Assembly: GCA_003151595.1 (NCBI GenBank)
Contig: PLXW01000134.1
Coordinates: 1 to 54,787 of the forward strand
Reading direction: 5' to 3'
From: Myxococcales bacterium
GTDB taxonomy: Bacteria; Myxococcota; Polyangia; Polyangiales; Polyangiaceae
DNA length: 54,787 bases
Positions 7,442 to 17,412 of this stretch are shown here, one piece after another. The position numbers and the translations under genes were made by a program. Every line of letters begins with the position of its first letter. The stretch's first letter is position 1. A model generated the notes under the pieces. That model was not told the origin of the DNA and searched no databases. It saw only the letters and a list, made by a program, of their open reading frames with translations.

Positions 7442-8599
7442 GTGGGTCGGCGGCGTCGATGGCTGGGGTGGACGCTGCGCGTGCTCGCAACAATCGCCGT
7501 CGCGGTGATCGTGCTCGGATGGATCTCGACCGATCACTTCGCGGCGTTCGGCGGGAGCCCGAGCGGTGACGAGCTCGCGCGGATGCGCGTGTCGCCGCGG
7601 TTCGTGGGCGAAAGGTTCGAGAACGCGGAGCCGACCACGCTCATGAAGGGCGGCTCGTCGTGGAGCGCGGCGAAAGAGTGGGCGCTCGGCGACGAGATGC
7701 GCGCACCGACGTGCCCGCTGCCGATCGTGACCGACGCCGCTTTGCAACTCGCGGTCCCCTCCCCTTCCGGCTTGCGCGTCACGTGGCTCGGTCACTCGAC
7801 GACGCTCATCGAGATCGACGGCGCGACGATCCTGACCGATCCGCAGTGGAGCGAGCGCGCGTCGCCGTCGCGATGGGTCGGGCCGCGGCGCTTTCATCCG
7901 CCGCCGTTGGCGCTCGCCGATCTGCCGCACGTCGACGCCGTCGTCGTCTCGCACGAGCACTACGATCACCTGGACATGGCCACGGTGCGCGCGCTCGCGG
8001 CGCGCGGGGTTCCGTTTCACGTGCCGCTCGGGATCGGCGCGCACCTCGCGGCGTGGGGAGTCCCGGCGGCACAGATCTTGGAACACGACTGGTGGGACGA
8101 GCGCGCGATCGCGGACGGCGTGCGGGTGGTGTCGACGCCTTCGCGGCACTTCAACGGGCGGGGCGTTCCGTGGCGAACCGGCGCGCTATGGACGTCGTGG
8201 TCGATCGTGGGCCCGCGTCATCGGGTCTTCTTCAGCGGCGACACGGGGATGACCGGCGCGCTTCGCGAGATCGCGTCGCGCGAAGGGCCGTTCGACGTCG
8301 CGCTGATCGAGATCGGGCAGTACCACCCGAGCTGGGGCGACATTCATCTCGGGCCGATCGGCGCGCTCGATGCGTTCGCGGCGATCGGCGCGAAGACGCT
8401 CCTGCCGATCCACTGGTCGACCTTCACGCTCGCGTACCACGCCTGGTCCGAGCCCGCGGAGACGCTGGTGACCGAAGCGGCGAAGCGCAGCGTCTCGGTG
8501 CTCACGCCGCGCCTCGGCGAGCCGATCGAGCCTACGAACCCCCAGGCGACGAGCGCGTGGTGGCGCGCGTTGCCGCCCATCGCCGCGCGATGCCCGTGA
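7442..8599 (+). CDS. Membrane-anchored MBL-fold hydrolase (NAPE-PLD/UlaG-like)
   Basis: A 385-aa metallo-beta-lactamase-fold enzyme of the group that includes NAPE-hydrolysing phospholipase D and RomA (COG2220). The zinc motif is SHEHYDHLD; further metal ligands are expected at FSGDTG and LLPIHWSTF. The N-terminus has one hydrophobic segment (LRVLATIAVAVIVLGWI), so the catalytic domain probably faces the periplasm. The start is a GTG at 7442, 49 nt after the DUF2325 stop. The family acts on phosphodiester or lactone substrates; the substrate here is not known. It ends directly against the convergent Cys-rich lipoprotein gene. Confidence 0.85.
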   Translation: MGRRRRWLGWTLRVLATIAVAVIVLGWISTDHFAAFGGSPSGDELARMRVSPRFVGERFENAEPTTLMKGGSSWSAAKEWALGDEMRAPTCPLPIVTDAALQLAVPSPSGLRVTWLGHSTTLIEIDGATILTDPQWSERASPSRWVGPRRFHPPPLALADLPHVDAVVVSHEHYDHLDMATVRALAARGVPFHVPLGIGAHLAAWGVPAAQILEHDWWDERAIADGVRVVSTPSRHFNGRGVPWRTGALWTSWSIVGPRHRVFFSGDTGMTGALREIASREGPFDVALIEIGQYHPSWGDIHLGPIGALDAFAAIGAKTLLPIHWSTFTLAYHAWSEPAETLVTEAAKRSVSVLTPRLGEPIEPTNPQATSAWWRALPPIAARCP

Positions 8600-9394
8600 T
8601 TAGAACGAGCACGACGAGACTTCGACCTTCGACGAGCCGCATCCGATCGTCGTGACGTCGCACTGCGAGACGGACGACGCCGTCCCGCACGTGCTCGAAT
8701 TCGGATCGCAACTGCAGAACGTCCCGTACGCGCAGCAGCTGCCGCTCCAGGTCGTGGTGAGCGTCGAGTCGATCCCGAGGTTGCACGTCGCGCCTCCGCC
8801 CGACTCCGGCGTGCAGGAGAACGGCTCGCAGTTGCATCCGGTGCCCGTGGCGTTCGGCCAACCGTAGTCGGCGCAGCACAGGCCGGGGCCCTTCAGCGTG
8901 TCGACGTTGCACACGGCGCCGTTCGGGTGACCGACCTCGCAGAGACACGAGTCACCGACCACGTCGCAGCTCGTCGAGCCGGCGTCGAGCGCCACGACGG
9001 GACCGCTGTCGTGATCGACGACGATGGGGCCGCCGTCCTCCCCCGGAAAGAGAGTCCCTCCTCCACACGCCGCGACGCACGCGGTCGACACGCACGACGC
9101 GATCTCCGGTGCGCCTGCCAGCGTGAGCGAGCAGACCGCGGAGCCTGGCGAGCACGTGCCGAGCACGGGGAGCGCGGTCGCGGTGCAGACCGAGTCGCCG
9201 CAGCAGTCGCCGAGCTGCTTCGCGCACTGCGCGGCGACGCACTTGGCGCACAGGGTGTCATCGCCCTGGAACTGGCAGGTCGTGTGGAGCGTCGAAGCGT
9301 CGTCGTTCACGAAGAGGACGCACCCGGCTGCAGCGAGTGTCGCCGCGAAGAGCGCGAAGAGCAGGAAACCCTGGAGCGTTCGGCGCCGCGGCAT
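8600..9394 (-). CDS. Cysteine-rich lipoprotein
   Basis: A 264-aa secreted protein starting MPRRRTLQGF, with a hydrophobic segment and the lipobox LAAAGC. The mature part is very Cys-rich (CCGD, CCAD, CCAYG and many spaced Cys) and contains a DAG-type linker (VALDAGSTSC). These features are common in Myxococcota surface proteins of unknown function; disulfide knots are likely. The open frame continues upstream to 9724, but that part is antisense shadow; the ATG at 9394 gives the proper signal peptide. Its neighbour upstream is a second Cys-rich lipoprotein, so the two may be co-expressed. Confidence 0.75.
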   Translation of the reverse strand: MPRRRTLQGFLLFALFAATLAAAGCVLFVNDDASTLHTTCQFQGDDTLCAKCVAAQCAKQLGDCCGDSVCTATALPVLGTCSPGSAVCSLTLAGAPEIASCVSTACVAACGGGTLFPGEDGGPIVVDHDSGPVVALDAGSTSCDVVGDSCLCEVGHPNGAVCNVDTLKGPGLCCADYGWPNATGTGCNCEPFSCTPESGGGATCNLGIDSTLTTTWSGSCCAYGTFCSCDPNSSTCGTASSVSQCDVTTIGCGSSKVEVSSCSF

Positions 9395-9432
9395 CGACGC
9401 GAGTATCGCAGACGATCGCGGTGCGCCGAGGC

Positions 9433-10473
9433 TCAAAGGCAGGTGCCGAGGACCACGCCCGCGACCTTGAACGCTGTGCAGACGCCGCTCGCGCAAGGAT
9501 CGGTCGCGGCCGAGCAGAGAGAGACTTCTCCGGCGACGCAGCTCTGCGCGCAGTGCGATCCCTGGAACCCGGAGCCGCGCTGGAAGTTGCACGACGGGTC
9601 GTTGGCCACGGTGCCGGCGCCACAGCACACGGGACCCGCCGCGCTCCCCGCGCAGTCGACGGGGCCGTCGCATTGCCAGTCGAGCGAGCCGGTGATCGGA
9701 CACGCGGCGCCGATGGCCTGGCACGTCGACTGGCCGGTGGAAGTGCTAGGCGCTTCGCAGCACTCCTGCCCCGCGTTGCAGTGGATCGCGCCCGCGGCGG
9801 CGAAGGGGCAGTAGACGCCGGCGTCGAGCTCGGGGTGGAGCGTCGGGGGCGTACCGCAGACGGGGCCGGCGTCGGGCGGGTTCGTGTTCGGACACTGCGC
9901 CGCGGCGCTGGCGGATGCGGCGGCGCAGTCCAAACACGAGGTGCAGAGGATCGACGTGCCGAGCGTCGGGAACACGACCGCAGCGATGCATGTGCCGGCG
10001 TCGAGCGTCTCGGTGCACGTCTCGTACGCGGTGCCGTCCGAGCACGTGGCGAGCGGCTGACAGTGCACGCCGGATCCGAACGGGCTCGCGTCGGCGATCG
10101 TGTTGACGCCCGCGTCGTTCACATCGGGGCACGATCCGGTGAGCTCGCACGGGACGTTCGCGTCGACGTTCGGGAGCGCGCCGGCGTCGAACCCGCCGCT
10201 GCCGCACAGGCCACCTTGCGTGTAGCTCTGCAAGGTCGTGGCGCAGGTGGAGGGGCTGTTTGCGGCACGCGCGGCGGCGACGAGCGACTCACACGTGCTC
10301 GCGCCGACGCTGCCGATCGTCGCGCAGCATTCTGCGAGCGCGGTGCAGGCGTCGTTCGCGCCGGCGTCGGTCGTGGTGGCGGCGTTCGACGAGCAGCCGG
10401 CGCTGGCGACGAGCGCGGCGAAGGCGACGAGACGAAGTGAGGAGAAGCGGAGGGAGGCGCGAAGGTTTTGCAT
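9433..10473 (-). CDS. Cysteine-rich lipoprotein
   Basis: A 346-aa lipoprotein with signal peptide LVAFAALVASAGC. The mature region is Ser/Thr/Asp-rich, with DAG repeats (TTTDAGAND, FDAGALPNVDA, LDAGVYCPF) and about 35 Cys residues in paired patterns such as CCEAP and CCGAG. It has no recognisable enzyme motif. It ends 38 nt before the next Cys-rich lipoprotein on the same strand and starts about 47 nt after the TPR/PEGA-like gene. A surface or outer-membrane location is inferred from the lipobox and Cys content. Confidence 0.75.
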   Translation of the reverse strand: MQNLRASLRFSSLRLVAFAALVASAGCSSNAATTTDAGANDACTALAECCATIGSVGASTCESLVAAARAANSPSTCATTLQSYTQGGLCGSGGFDAGALPNVDANVPCELTGSCPDVNDAGVNTIADASPFGSGVHCQPLATCSDGTAYETCTETLDAGTCIAAVVFPTLGTSILCTSCLDCAAASASAAAQCPNTNPPDAGPVCGTPPTLHPELDAGVYCPFAAAGAIHCNAGQECCEAPSTSTGQSTCQAIGAACPITGSLDWQCDGPVDCAGSAAGPVCCGAGTVANDPSCNFQRGSGFQGSHCAQSCVAGEVSLCSAATDPCASGVCTAFKVAGVVLGTCL

Positions 10474-10520
10474 CTTGCTGACTAGGAGCCAGGGTCAGCG
10501 CGTTCGTCGCACAGTTTCTT

Positions 10521-11507
10521 TCAGCGCCACGTCCCTTGAAGCGAGATCGCGGTGCCGCCCTGGATGGGCACGACCTTGACACGCGCATCGAGGGGAAGCA
10601 CGAACGCGACGACTCCGGCGATGACCCCCGCGCCGAGCGCCGCGGTGCTCACCCACGCCAGCGTGCGCGCGCGCGTGGCGTCGTCGATGCCGCTCGGATC
10701 GGCACAAAAACCGGTGGATGCGCTGCACTTCTGCGCCGCGCTCTGGTGCGCCGACCACGCGAGACCACCGGTCACGGCGCTCGCCGCGAGCGAAGCGATT
10801 CCGACGCTGCCGAGCACGTAGAACGCCGTCGATCGATGATGCTCGATGCGCGGGGGAGATTCGGCGACCGGCATGCGTACAACGGGCGCGGGTGGTGGCG
10901 CGATCGGCGGAGGCACGACGACGGGGACCGGCGCGACCAGCGTGATCGGCACTTCGCGCGCTTCACCCTCGGCGACCGAGAGAGTCAGCGTCCACGGGGC
11001 GCGATCGGGCGCGCTCGCGTCGACCGTGTGCTCTCCGGGATCGACGGCCATGGCGGTGCTCCACGCCGACGGCGGGACCTTCGTTCCATCGAGCTTCACG
11101 TCGATGGCGGGCGAAGCCTCGGCGACCTTCAGCGTGAGACGCGGCAAGCGAGGTGCGAGCGCCGCGGCGCGATCGCGCGCGAACTTCTCGCGCTCGCGAC
11201 GGTGCTCGGTGATCGAGAGGCTGATGGCCTCGTTGTAGGTGTTGTATGCGAGCGCGAGCTTGCCAAGCTTGTCGTAGCAAAGGGCGAGGTTGAGGATCGT
11301 GCCGCCCCCCGGATCGAGTCGCTCGCTGTCGGCGAAGCGCGGGCACGCCTCGGCGAATCGACCCTGGTCCATGAGCGCGCGCGCTTGATCGAAGAGCGAC
11401 TGCGCGAGGTTCTTGTCGCTGGCCGAAGGCTCGTCGGCGCGCGCGGGGTGCGCGAGCGCGAGGAGCAGGAGGGCGGCCGCGAGGCTACTTGCGGTCCGAG
11501 AGGCCAT
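10521..11507 (-). CDS. TPR/PEGA-like exported protein
   Basis: A 328-aa protein with signal peptide ALLLLALAHPARA, a TPR-like helical region (residues 25-120: DKNLAQSLFDQARAL, ALCYDKLGKLALAYNTYNEA), a PEGA-like beta domain (residues 125-185, with LDPG-type turns), a Pro-rich linker, and one or two C-terminal hydrophobic segments. This layout is frequent in Polyangia next to Ser/Thr kinases, where such proteins are thought to be envelope sensors or kinase partners. Its ATG lies inside the last 23 bases of the upstream kinase gene, so the two are translationally linked. Partnership with that kinase is inferred from this overlap. Confidence 0.8.
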   Translation of the reverse strand: MASRTASSLAAALLLLALAHPARADEPSASDKNLAQSLFDQARALMDQGRFAEACPRFADSERLDPGGGTILNLALCYDKLGKLALAYNTYNEAISLSITEHRREREKFARDRAAALAPRLPRLTLKVAEASPAIDVKLDGTKVPPSAWSTAMAVDPGEHTVDASAPDRAPWTLTLSVAEGEAREVPITLVAPVPVVVPPPIAPPPAPVVRMPVAESPPRIEHHRSTAFYVLGSVGIASLAASAVTGGLAWSAHQSAAQKCSASTGFCADPSGIDDATRARTLAWVSTAALGAGVIAGVVAFVLPLDARVKVVPIQGGTAISLQGTWR

Positions 11508-12774
11508 GGGGGTCCGGGGTGTCGGGGGGCGGCGCGGGGCGGGCGCGCGGGGGGCGGGAGACGGGATGGGGCGGGGAGGCGTCGGCGTTCGCGGTCGCGT
11601 TCGCGTTCGCGGTCGGGGTCGCGGTCGGGGTCGGGGTCGCGGTCTCCGGCGTTCCCGCGCGCATCCACCCCACGCCCCCGGCGATCACGCACGCGATGGC
11701 GATCGCCGCGGCCAACGGCACGCGCACGTTCGCGCTCTTCTTCGCCACCGCCAGCCGCGCCGCGATCCCCGTCGCCACGTCGCTGCCGAACGGCGCCAGC
11801 GCGACGGCGAGCTCGCGCGCGCTCGCGAAGCGTTGCGCGGGATCGATCTGGAGACAGCGCTTCACGATCCTCTCGACACCGGGCGGTTGCACCGGCGCCT
11901 CTTCGAGCTTCCCCGTCAGCAGCTCGCGCAAGCTCACGCCCAGCGCCCAGATGTCGGCGCGGGCGTCGACGTCGCGCGTGCTCCGTAGCTGCTCGGGCGC
12001 CATGTATGCGGGCGATCCCATCACGTCGTGCGTGATCGTGAGCGCTTCTTCGCCGCGAAACGCAGGAGCCTTGGCGATTCCGAAATCGAGCACCTTCACG
12101 ACGCGCGAGCCGTCGAAGCGGTGCGTCTCGAACAGATTCGACGGCTTCAGATCGCGATGGACGATCCCCTTGGCGTGCGCCTCTTCGAGCGCTTCGCACG
12201 CCTGCACCAGGCTATCGACCGCCTCGGCCAGCGGCATCGGCCCCTCTTCGACCAGGCGCTCGCCCAGCGTTCGACCGACGAGGTACTCCATGACGACGTA
12301 CGGCGAACCGTCGTCGAGCTGCCCCACGTCGAGCAAGCGCACCGCGTACTCGCTGCGAAGCTGCGCGCAGGCGCGGGCCTCGCGGATCAAGCGCTCGCGC
12401 CCCTCGCTCGCGCGGCGAAGCTCGGGGAGCGGGAACTTGATGGCGACGCGCTGGCCGAGCACCTTGTGCACAGCCGCGACGACGACGCCCATCCCACCGG
12501 CCCCGATCGGCCACTCGACCTCGTACTTGTCGCCCACGACTTGCCCGGGGAGCACCGGCGGCGAGCCGTGCGCGGCAGGGGGCGAGAGCACCGTGGCGGC
12601 GTGCGCCAGCGCCACGTCCTCGCCCGAGGCGCCGCTCTTTCGCGCCAGCTCCGAGACGAGCGCGCGGCAGTCGCTGCACTCGGACAGGTGCGCTTCGCTC
12701 GCGCGTCGCGTCGGGCCCGCGGTCTTGCCGCCGATGAAGGCGAGCACGGCATCTTCCGACAAACAGGGGCTCAT
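11485..12774 (-). CDS. Anti-sigma-type zinc finger / Ser/Thr protein kinase
   Basis: A 429-aa protein. Residues about 1-45 carry the HxxxCxxC motif of zinc-binding anti-sigma domains (HLSECSDCRAL). An STK domain follows (about 80-335): glycine loop GAGGMG, catalytic Lys in VAIKF, VHRDLKPSN, DFG and APE. After it come a transmembrane segment (PLAAAIAIACVIAGGVGW) and a Thr/Pro/Asn/Ala repeat tail outside the cell. The gene is divergent from a sigma-factor gene 36 nt away and overlaps the TPR/PEGA gene downstream. A likely model is that the finger binds the sigma factor and kinase activity controls release. A 1973-codon open frame joins this gene antisense through the sigma gene to another kinase; that is a frame artefact. 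Confidence 0.9.
   Translation of the reverse strand: MSPCLSEDAVLAFIGGKTAGPTRRASEAHLSECSDCRALVSELARKSGASGEDVALAHAATVLSPPAAHGSPPVLPGQVVGDKYEVEWPIGAGGMGVVVAAVHKVLGQRVAIKFPLPELRRASEGRERLIREARACAQLRSEYAVRLLDVGQLDDGSPYVVMEYLVGRTLGERLVEEGPMPLAEAVDSLVQACEALEEAHAKGIVHRDLKPSNLFETHRFDGSRVVKVLDFGIAKAPAFRGEEALTITHDVMGSPAYMAPEQLRSTRDVDARADIWALGVSLRELLTGKLEEAPVQPPGVERIVKRCLQIDPAQRFASARELAVALAPFGSDVATGIAARLAVAKKSANVRVPLAAAIAIACVIAGGVGWMRAGTPETATPTPTATPTANANATANADASPPHPVSRPPRARPAPPPDTPDPHGLSDRK
11584..11646. repeat. Hexanucleotide repeat tract in the kinase C-terminal tail
   Basis: Imperfect six-base units (GTCGCG, GTTCGCG and GTCGGG variants) encode the alternating Thr-Pro/Thr-Ala/Asn-Ala tail after the transmembrane segment. 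Such tracts change length readily; the tail length may vary between strains. Confidence 0.6.
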
Positions 12775-12810
12775 GGGCTTTCCGGGCGCGCGCTCTATAT
12801 AGTGCATCCC

Positions 12811-13578
12811 ATGTCGGCCGTCCGCCGCGGGTTGCCCCAGCTTCACGTTCCGGAGGACGTCCTGCGCGCGTACGTGAAGGAGCGCGTGGGCGACGCGCCC
12901 GTGACCGACGCCGTGCGCGACGCGCTTCATCTCGCGTGCGCGTGCGCGCGGGGGGAGCGCGCCGCGCTTCGTGCGTTCGACGAGACGTACCTGCCTGACG
13001 TCACGCGCGCCGTCGCGAAGCTGCGCTTGCGACCGGAGGACGTGGCCGACGTCGTGCAGTCGCTGCGCGAGCAGCTGCTCGTGGGGAGAGCCGGAGGCGC
13101 GCCGCAGATCGTGGAGTACGCAGGGCGCGGCGATCTCGCCGGGTGGCTGCGCGTCGCGGCGGTGCGCGCGGGGTTGAAGAAGCTGCGCGGCGCGAAGCAC
13201 GAGGTCGATATCGACGACGCAAAGCTCGCCGCGCGCTCGATGGGCGACGACCCCGAGCTGGCGTACATGAAGGAGTCGTACCGTCGCGTCTTCCGCGAAG
13301 CGTTCGTGGCGGCGCTGGGGGCGCTCGACGCGCGCGAGAAGAACCTTCTCCATCAGCACTTCGTCGACGGGCTCACGGTCGACGAGCTCGGCACGCTCTA
13401 CGGTACGCATCGCGCGACCGCCGCACGCTGGGTGCAACGCGCGCGCGAGCACCTGCTCGACGAGACGCGCGCCGAGTTCGCGAAGCGCGCCGGAGTCTCG
13501 CCGCGCGAGTGCGCCAGCGTGCTGCGCATGGTGCGAAGCCGGATCGACGTGACGCTGAGCCGGTTGCTCGTGGTGTGA
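12811..13578 (+). CDS. Sigma-70 family factor, Myxococcales type (TIGR03001-like)
   Basis: A 255-aa sigma factor with a divergent region 2 (PDVTRAVAKLRLRPEDVADVVQSLREQLLV) and a clear region 4 helix-turn-helix (LTVDELGTLYGTHRATAARWVQRAREHL). The N-terminal extension and overall pattern match the ECF-like group found in many copies in Myxococcales. The ATG at 12811 gives a normal length; the longer open frame is antisense to the kinase. It faces the zinc-finger/kinase gene across a 36-nt gap that contains TATAGT at 12798-12803. It is expected to be held by that membrane protein and to direct a small stress regulon. It converges with the next kinase gene with a 4-nt gap. Confidence 0.85.
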   Translation: MSAVRRGLPQLHVPEDVLRAYVKERVGDAPVTDAVRDALHLACACARGERAALRAFDETYLPDVTRAVAKLRLRPEDVADVVQSLREQLLVGRAGGAPQIVEYAGRGDLAGWLRVAAVRAGLKKLRGAKHEVDIDDAKLAARSMGDDPELAYMKESYRRVFREAFVAALGALDAREKNLLHQHFVDGLTVDELGTLYGTHRATAARWVQRAREHLLDETRAEFAKRAGVSPRECASVLRMVRSRIDVTLSRLLVV

Positions 13579-13582
13579 ACGC

Positions 13583-16500
13583 TCACGTCGGAGGACGCGC
13601 CGCGCTCTTCGCGACCGCCGCGTAGTCGAGGCCCGAGAACTGAACGCGAAAGAGACGCGTGTCCGGCGCCAGCCCACGGGCGGCGAGCGCGCTCTTCGCG
13701 ACGCGGCACTGGGCCTCTCCTTCGATGTCGCCGCGCATGGCGCCGAGCATCCACCGCGCGAGCGTCTGCGCGCCCCACGCCTCCTCGGCGTCGTCCTTGG
13801 CGATGTGCTCGAGCAGCCGTTCACCTCGTCGGGCCGGTTCCGGAGCGCGGCGATGCCGACCTTGATCGATCGCACGACCCACCGGATCATCGGCACGTCG
13901 AGCCCCTCGAGCTCTCGAAGAGAGCGCTCGGCGTCGCGCACCAGCGGCTCGCGATCCGTGCACTTCGGGTCGAGCGCCGCGCTGAGCGCCGCACGCGCGC
14001 GTAGGGAGCAGACCTCGAGACGAATGGGCTCCAGGTGAAGGAGAAACGCGCGGCGCAAGACGGGCCACGCCGCCTGCACGCGCGCATAGGCCTCCACGCC
14101 GCTCCCTTCGTAGAGCTCGATGTAGCCGTAGCCGATGAGCTGGTGGAAATGGATCATGTCGAACGCGCCGCTTCCGGTGGGCCAGTCGCGAACCGCGGCG
14201 TCGAGCTCGCGACGCGCGCGCGCGGGATCGCCCGCCATCCACCAGATGCGGTTGAGGACGCCGATGCGAAGCATCACCGCGGCGTAACGGTCACCGCGCT
14301 CCAGCGCGTCTTTGAGCGCGGCCTCTTGCTGGGCGCGCTGCTCGCCGAAGCGACTCAGGTAGTTGTAGGCCATGAAGAGAAAGAAGCGGAGCGTCGTGAC
14401 TTCCCACACCGAGCCGGGGACTTGCTCGCGGAAGATCGTGATCGCTTTCTGGAGCTCGTCGATCGCCGTCGCGTAGCGCATGTTCACGACGTACGCGGGC
14501 CCCGTGAACGCGAGGACGCTGGCGCGGGCCTCGGGCGTTCCTGCGCGCTCGCCGACCTCGTGCGCGCGCGCGATCACGCGCTGCGTGCGGGCCCAGGTCT
14601 TGGAGCCGCGTGCCGCGAGATACGCGCACTCCGCTCCGAGCGCGCGCGCGATGCGTCGCGTCTCGCCCAGGCGGAGCGCGAGCAAGAGGTGCCGCGTATG
14701 GAAGACGGCGCCACGGAGCGCGTCGGCGTAGGCCAGCGTGTCGGCGACCGAGGAGCAGGCGTCGAGCCGCAGGATGTCCTCGGGCGCGATCCGACTCTCG
14801 TCGAGCGGCGTGAAATCGAGGCCGCGAAGCCGCAGCAAGAAACGGAACCACAGTAGCGCGACGACCGCTCCCAGCGTCGTCTGTGGGAGGCGCATCCCCA
14901 CGGCGCCCAGCACGGTTCGCGAGACCTCGATGCCTCGCGCCATGTCACCGGTGCGCAGGAGCTGGCTCGCCGCGCGCCTGCGAAGATCGATCGCGTCGGC
15001 CGGGTTCGCATGCGACGCGGCGAGCTCGTACTCCGCCGCAGCGCGCCCCCCCTTCCCCGCCGACGAGAGCGCGTCGCCGAGCTGCCGTCGAAGCGCGTTG
15101 CGGCGCGGGTCCCCCTCGGGCAAGAGCGCGATGGCCCACTCGTAGAGGCGCGCGGCACGATCGAACGCGAGCGCGCTCGCGGCTTGCTCGGCGGCGACGA
15201 CGGCGTACTTCGCGGCCTTCGCCGGCTTCCCCGCGCCCGCCCAGTGCGACGCCAGCACCTCGGGGTCGAACGCCTTGGACACCTCGAGCGCCGACGCGAT
15301 GTGCTCGTGGCAGTCGCGCGCCGTGGCGGGATCCATTCGAGCGACGAGCGCCTCGCGCACACGGTCGTGGTACGGCTGCATCGCGTCGTTCACGCGCGCG
15401 CCGCTGGTGCGCACCAGGTTCGACGTGCGCAGCAAGGCCACGACGCGCACGAACTCGCGCATCTCCAGGGCCGCGGCGTGCGCCACGGTCTCTTGCGAGA
15501 TCGGCGCACCGATCACGCACGCGATCTCGAGGACACGCCGCGCGCCGGGGTCGAGCCGATCGACGCGCGCCGCGAGCGCATCGTCGAGGCGGAGCGTGGC
15601 GACCGGCGACGTGCCGCTCGTGAGCGCGAGGTGGCGCACGAGCTCGTCGATGAACAGCGGATGCCCGCCCGCCTCCTTCGCGATCGCCGCCGCGTCGGCT
15701 GCGCCCGGCGCGACGCGCTGAAGGAGCCGCGCCGCGAGCTCACGCGCGTCGTCCGTCGCCAGGCGCTCGATGGACACGACGCGAACGTCGCCCGGCAAGG
15801 ACGCAAGCACGCTCGGCCGCGCGCCCGGCGCGTCGGGATCGTTTCGAACCGTGGCGATGAGGAGCATCGGCGGCGCGCCGGGCGGCGCGAGGAGATCGCC
15901 CAGGAGCTGGAGGCTATCGGCGTCGGTCCACTGAAGGTCGTCGATGGAGAGGACGAGCCGGTGCCGGCGCGCGAGGCGCGAGAACAGATCGCGCGCGGCG
16001 TCGAAGGCGTGGCGGCGCCGCTCGTGCGGATCGAGCCCTTGCCCGCGCGTCTGCTGCGCGATGAGCGGCGCGCGGAGGAGCGCGGGGAAGAGGAGCGTGA
16101 GATCCTCCAGGTGGTCGGGGAGCAGCGGGACGAGCTCCTCCTTCTCCATGCGCGCGAGCTTCCGGCTGAGCGCGTCGATGACCTCGTCGAACGCCTTGTA
16201 CGGAACGGCCTCGCGCTCGTAGCAGCGGCCGGTGAGCACGAGCACCTCCTCGCCTTGCGCGGGGAGCACCTCGTCGAGGAAGCGCTTCACGAGGCAGCTC
16301 TTGCCGACGCCCGACTCGCCCTGCACGGCGATCGTCACCGCGCGCCCGGCGACGACGTCCGCGAAGCCGCGCGCCAGCTCGACCAGCTCGCGCGCGCGCC
16401 CCACGAACGCGTTCGACCCCGACTGCGCGAGATGCGCGCCGGAGACCGCGAGGACGTTCGCGTCGAGGCGCTCGAGCACTTCGCCGGCGATGGGGCGATC

Positions 16501-17406
16501 GCTCTTCTCGACGCGGAGGAGCTCCATGCACAGCGCGTCCAGATCGCGCGGGATGTTCGCGACGAGCGCGCTGGGCGGCGGCGGATCGCGCACCAGCTTC
16601 GCCGCCATCACGTCCATCGTCGTGCCTTCGAAGGGGCGCCGACCGGTGAGGCACTGGTACATCACGACGCCCATCGCGTACCAATCGGCCTCGGGCCCGA
16701 CGCCGCTCGACGACACCTGCTCCGGCGCCATGTACGCGGGCGTGCCGGCCATGATCGACAGCTCGGCGTCGTGGCTGTCATCGGTCTTCAGCACGAGCCC
16801 GAAGTCGAGGAGCACCACGCGCCCCTCCGGCGTCACCCGAATGTTCGACGGCTTGATGTCGCGATGAACCTTGTTCGCCTCGTGAAGCGCGCTGAGGCCG
16901 AGCGCGATCTGCTTGAAGGCGTCGCGCAGGCGCGCTTCGTCGAAGGCCGCCGCCTCCGAGGCCACGACCAGCGGCCCGTCGTGAGGCGTCGCGTCGTTGT
17001 CGTCGATGATCGTCGCGCCACGCGGCGGATCGATGAACGTCATGTCGGCCGCGCGCCGCACATCGACCACGGTCTGCGCCCCGGAGCCGTCGACGCGACG
17101 CGCGTCGCCGCGCACGTACGTCAGGAGATCGACCCCTTCGATCAGCTCCATCGTGAAGAAGACGTCGTCTTCGTCCGCCACCAGCTCGCCGAGGCCGACG
17201 AGGTTCGGATGGTGAATGTCCTGCAGCGCGCGGAACTCGTGCTTGAAGCGCGCGAGCGCGTCGGCGTCGTGGTGGATGACCGTCTTCAACGCGACGCGGA
17301 CGCCGCGCTCGACGTCCATGGTCTCGTAGACCATGCCCATCCCCCCTTCGCCGATGCGGCGAAGGATCTTGAAGCGGGACGGCAAAGCCGGCTGACGGAT
17401 CGCCAC
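13583..17406 (-). CDS. Ser/Thr kinase - STAND ATPase - TPR protein (apparent frameshift)
   Basis: A very large signalling protein, about 1274 aa once the frame is restored. Domains: STK (residues 12-330; IGEGGMG loop, VALK, VHRDIKPSN, DFG, APE), AAA/STAND ATPase (Walker A GESGVGKS about 363-370; Walker B LVLSIDDLQW about 484) and a long TPR-like helical C-terminus. The start is a GTG at 17406, six bases after the stop of the caspase-like lipoprotein gene. At 13821-13824 the frame breaks: before it reads ALRNRPDEV, after it another frame reads RLLEHIAKDDAEEAWG to a stop at 13583. One added base restores both. It is either a sequencing indel or a real mutation removing the last 80 or so residues. 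Such kinases integrate signals by nucleotide-driven oligomerisation. Confidence 0.85.
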
Positions 17407-17412
17407 GCGCTG

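Noticed and set aside
11485..17406. A single 1973-codon open frame that would be one giant double-kinase protein.
   Set aside because: Its middle runs antisense through the convergent sigma-factor gene and loses protein character after 13821. The two kinases have separate starts, and the first has a better continuation in another frame.
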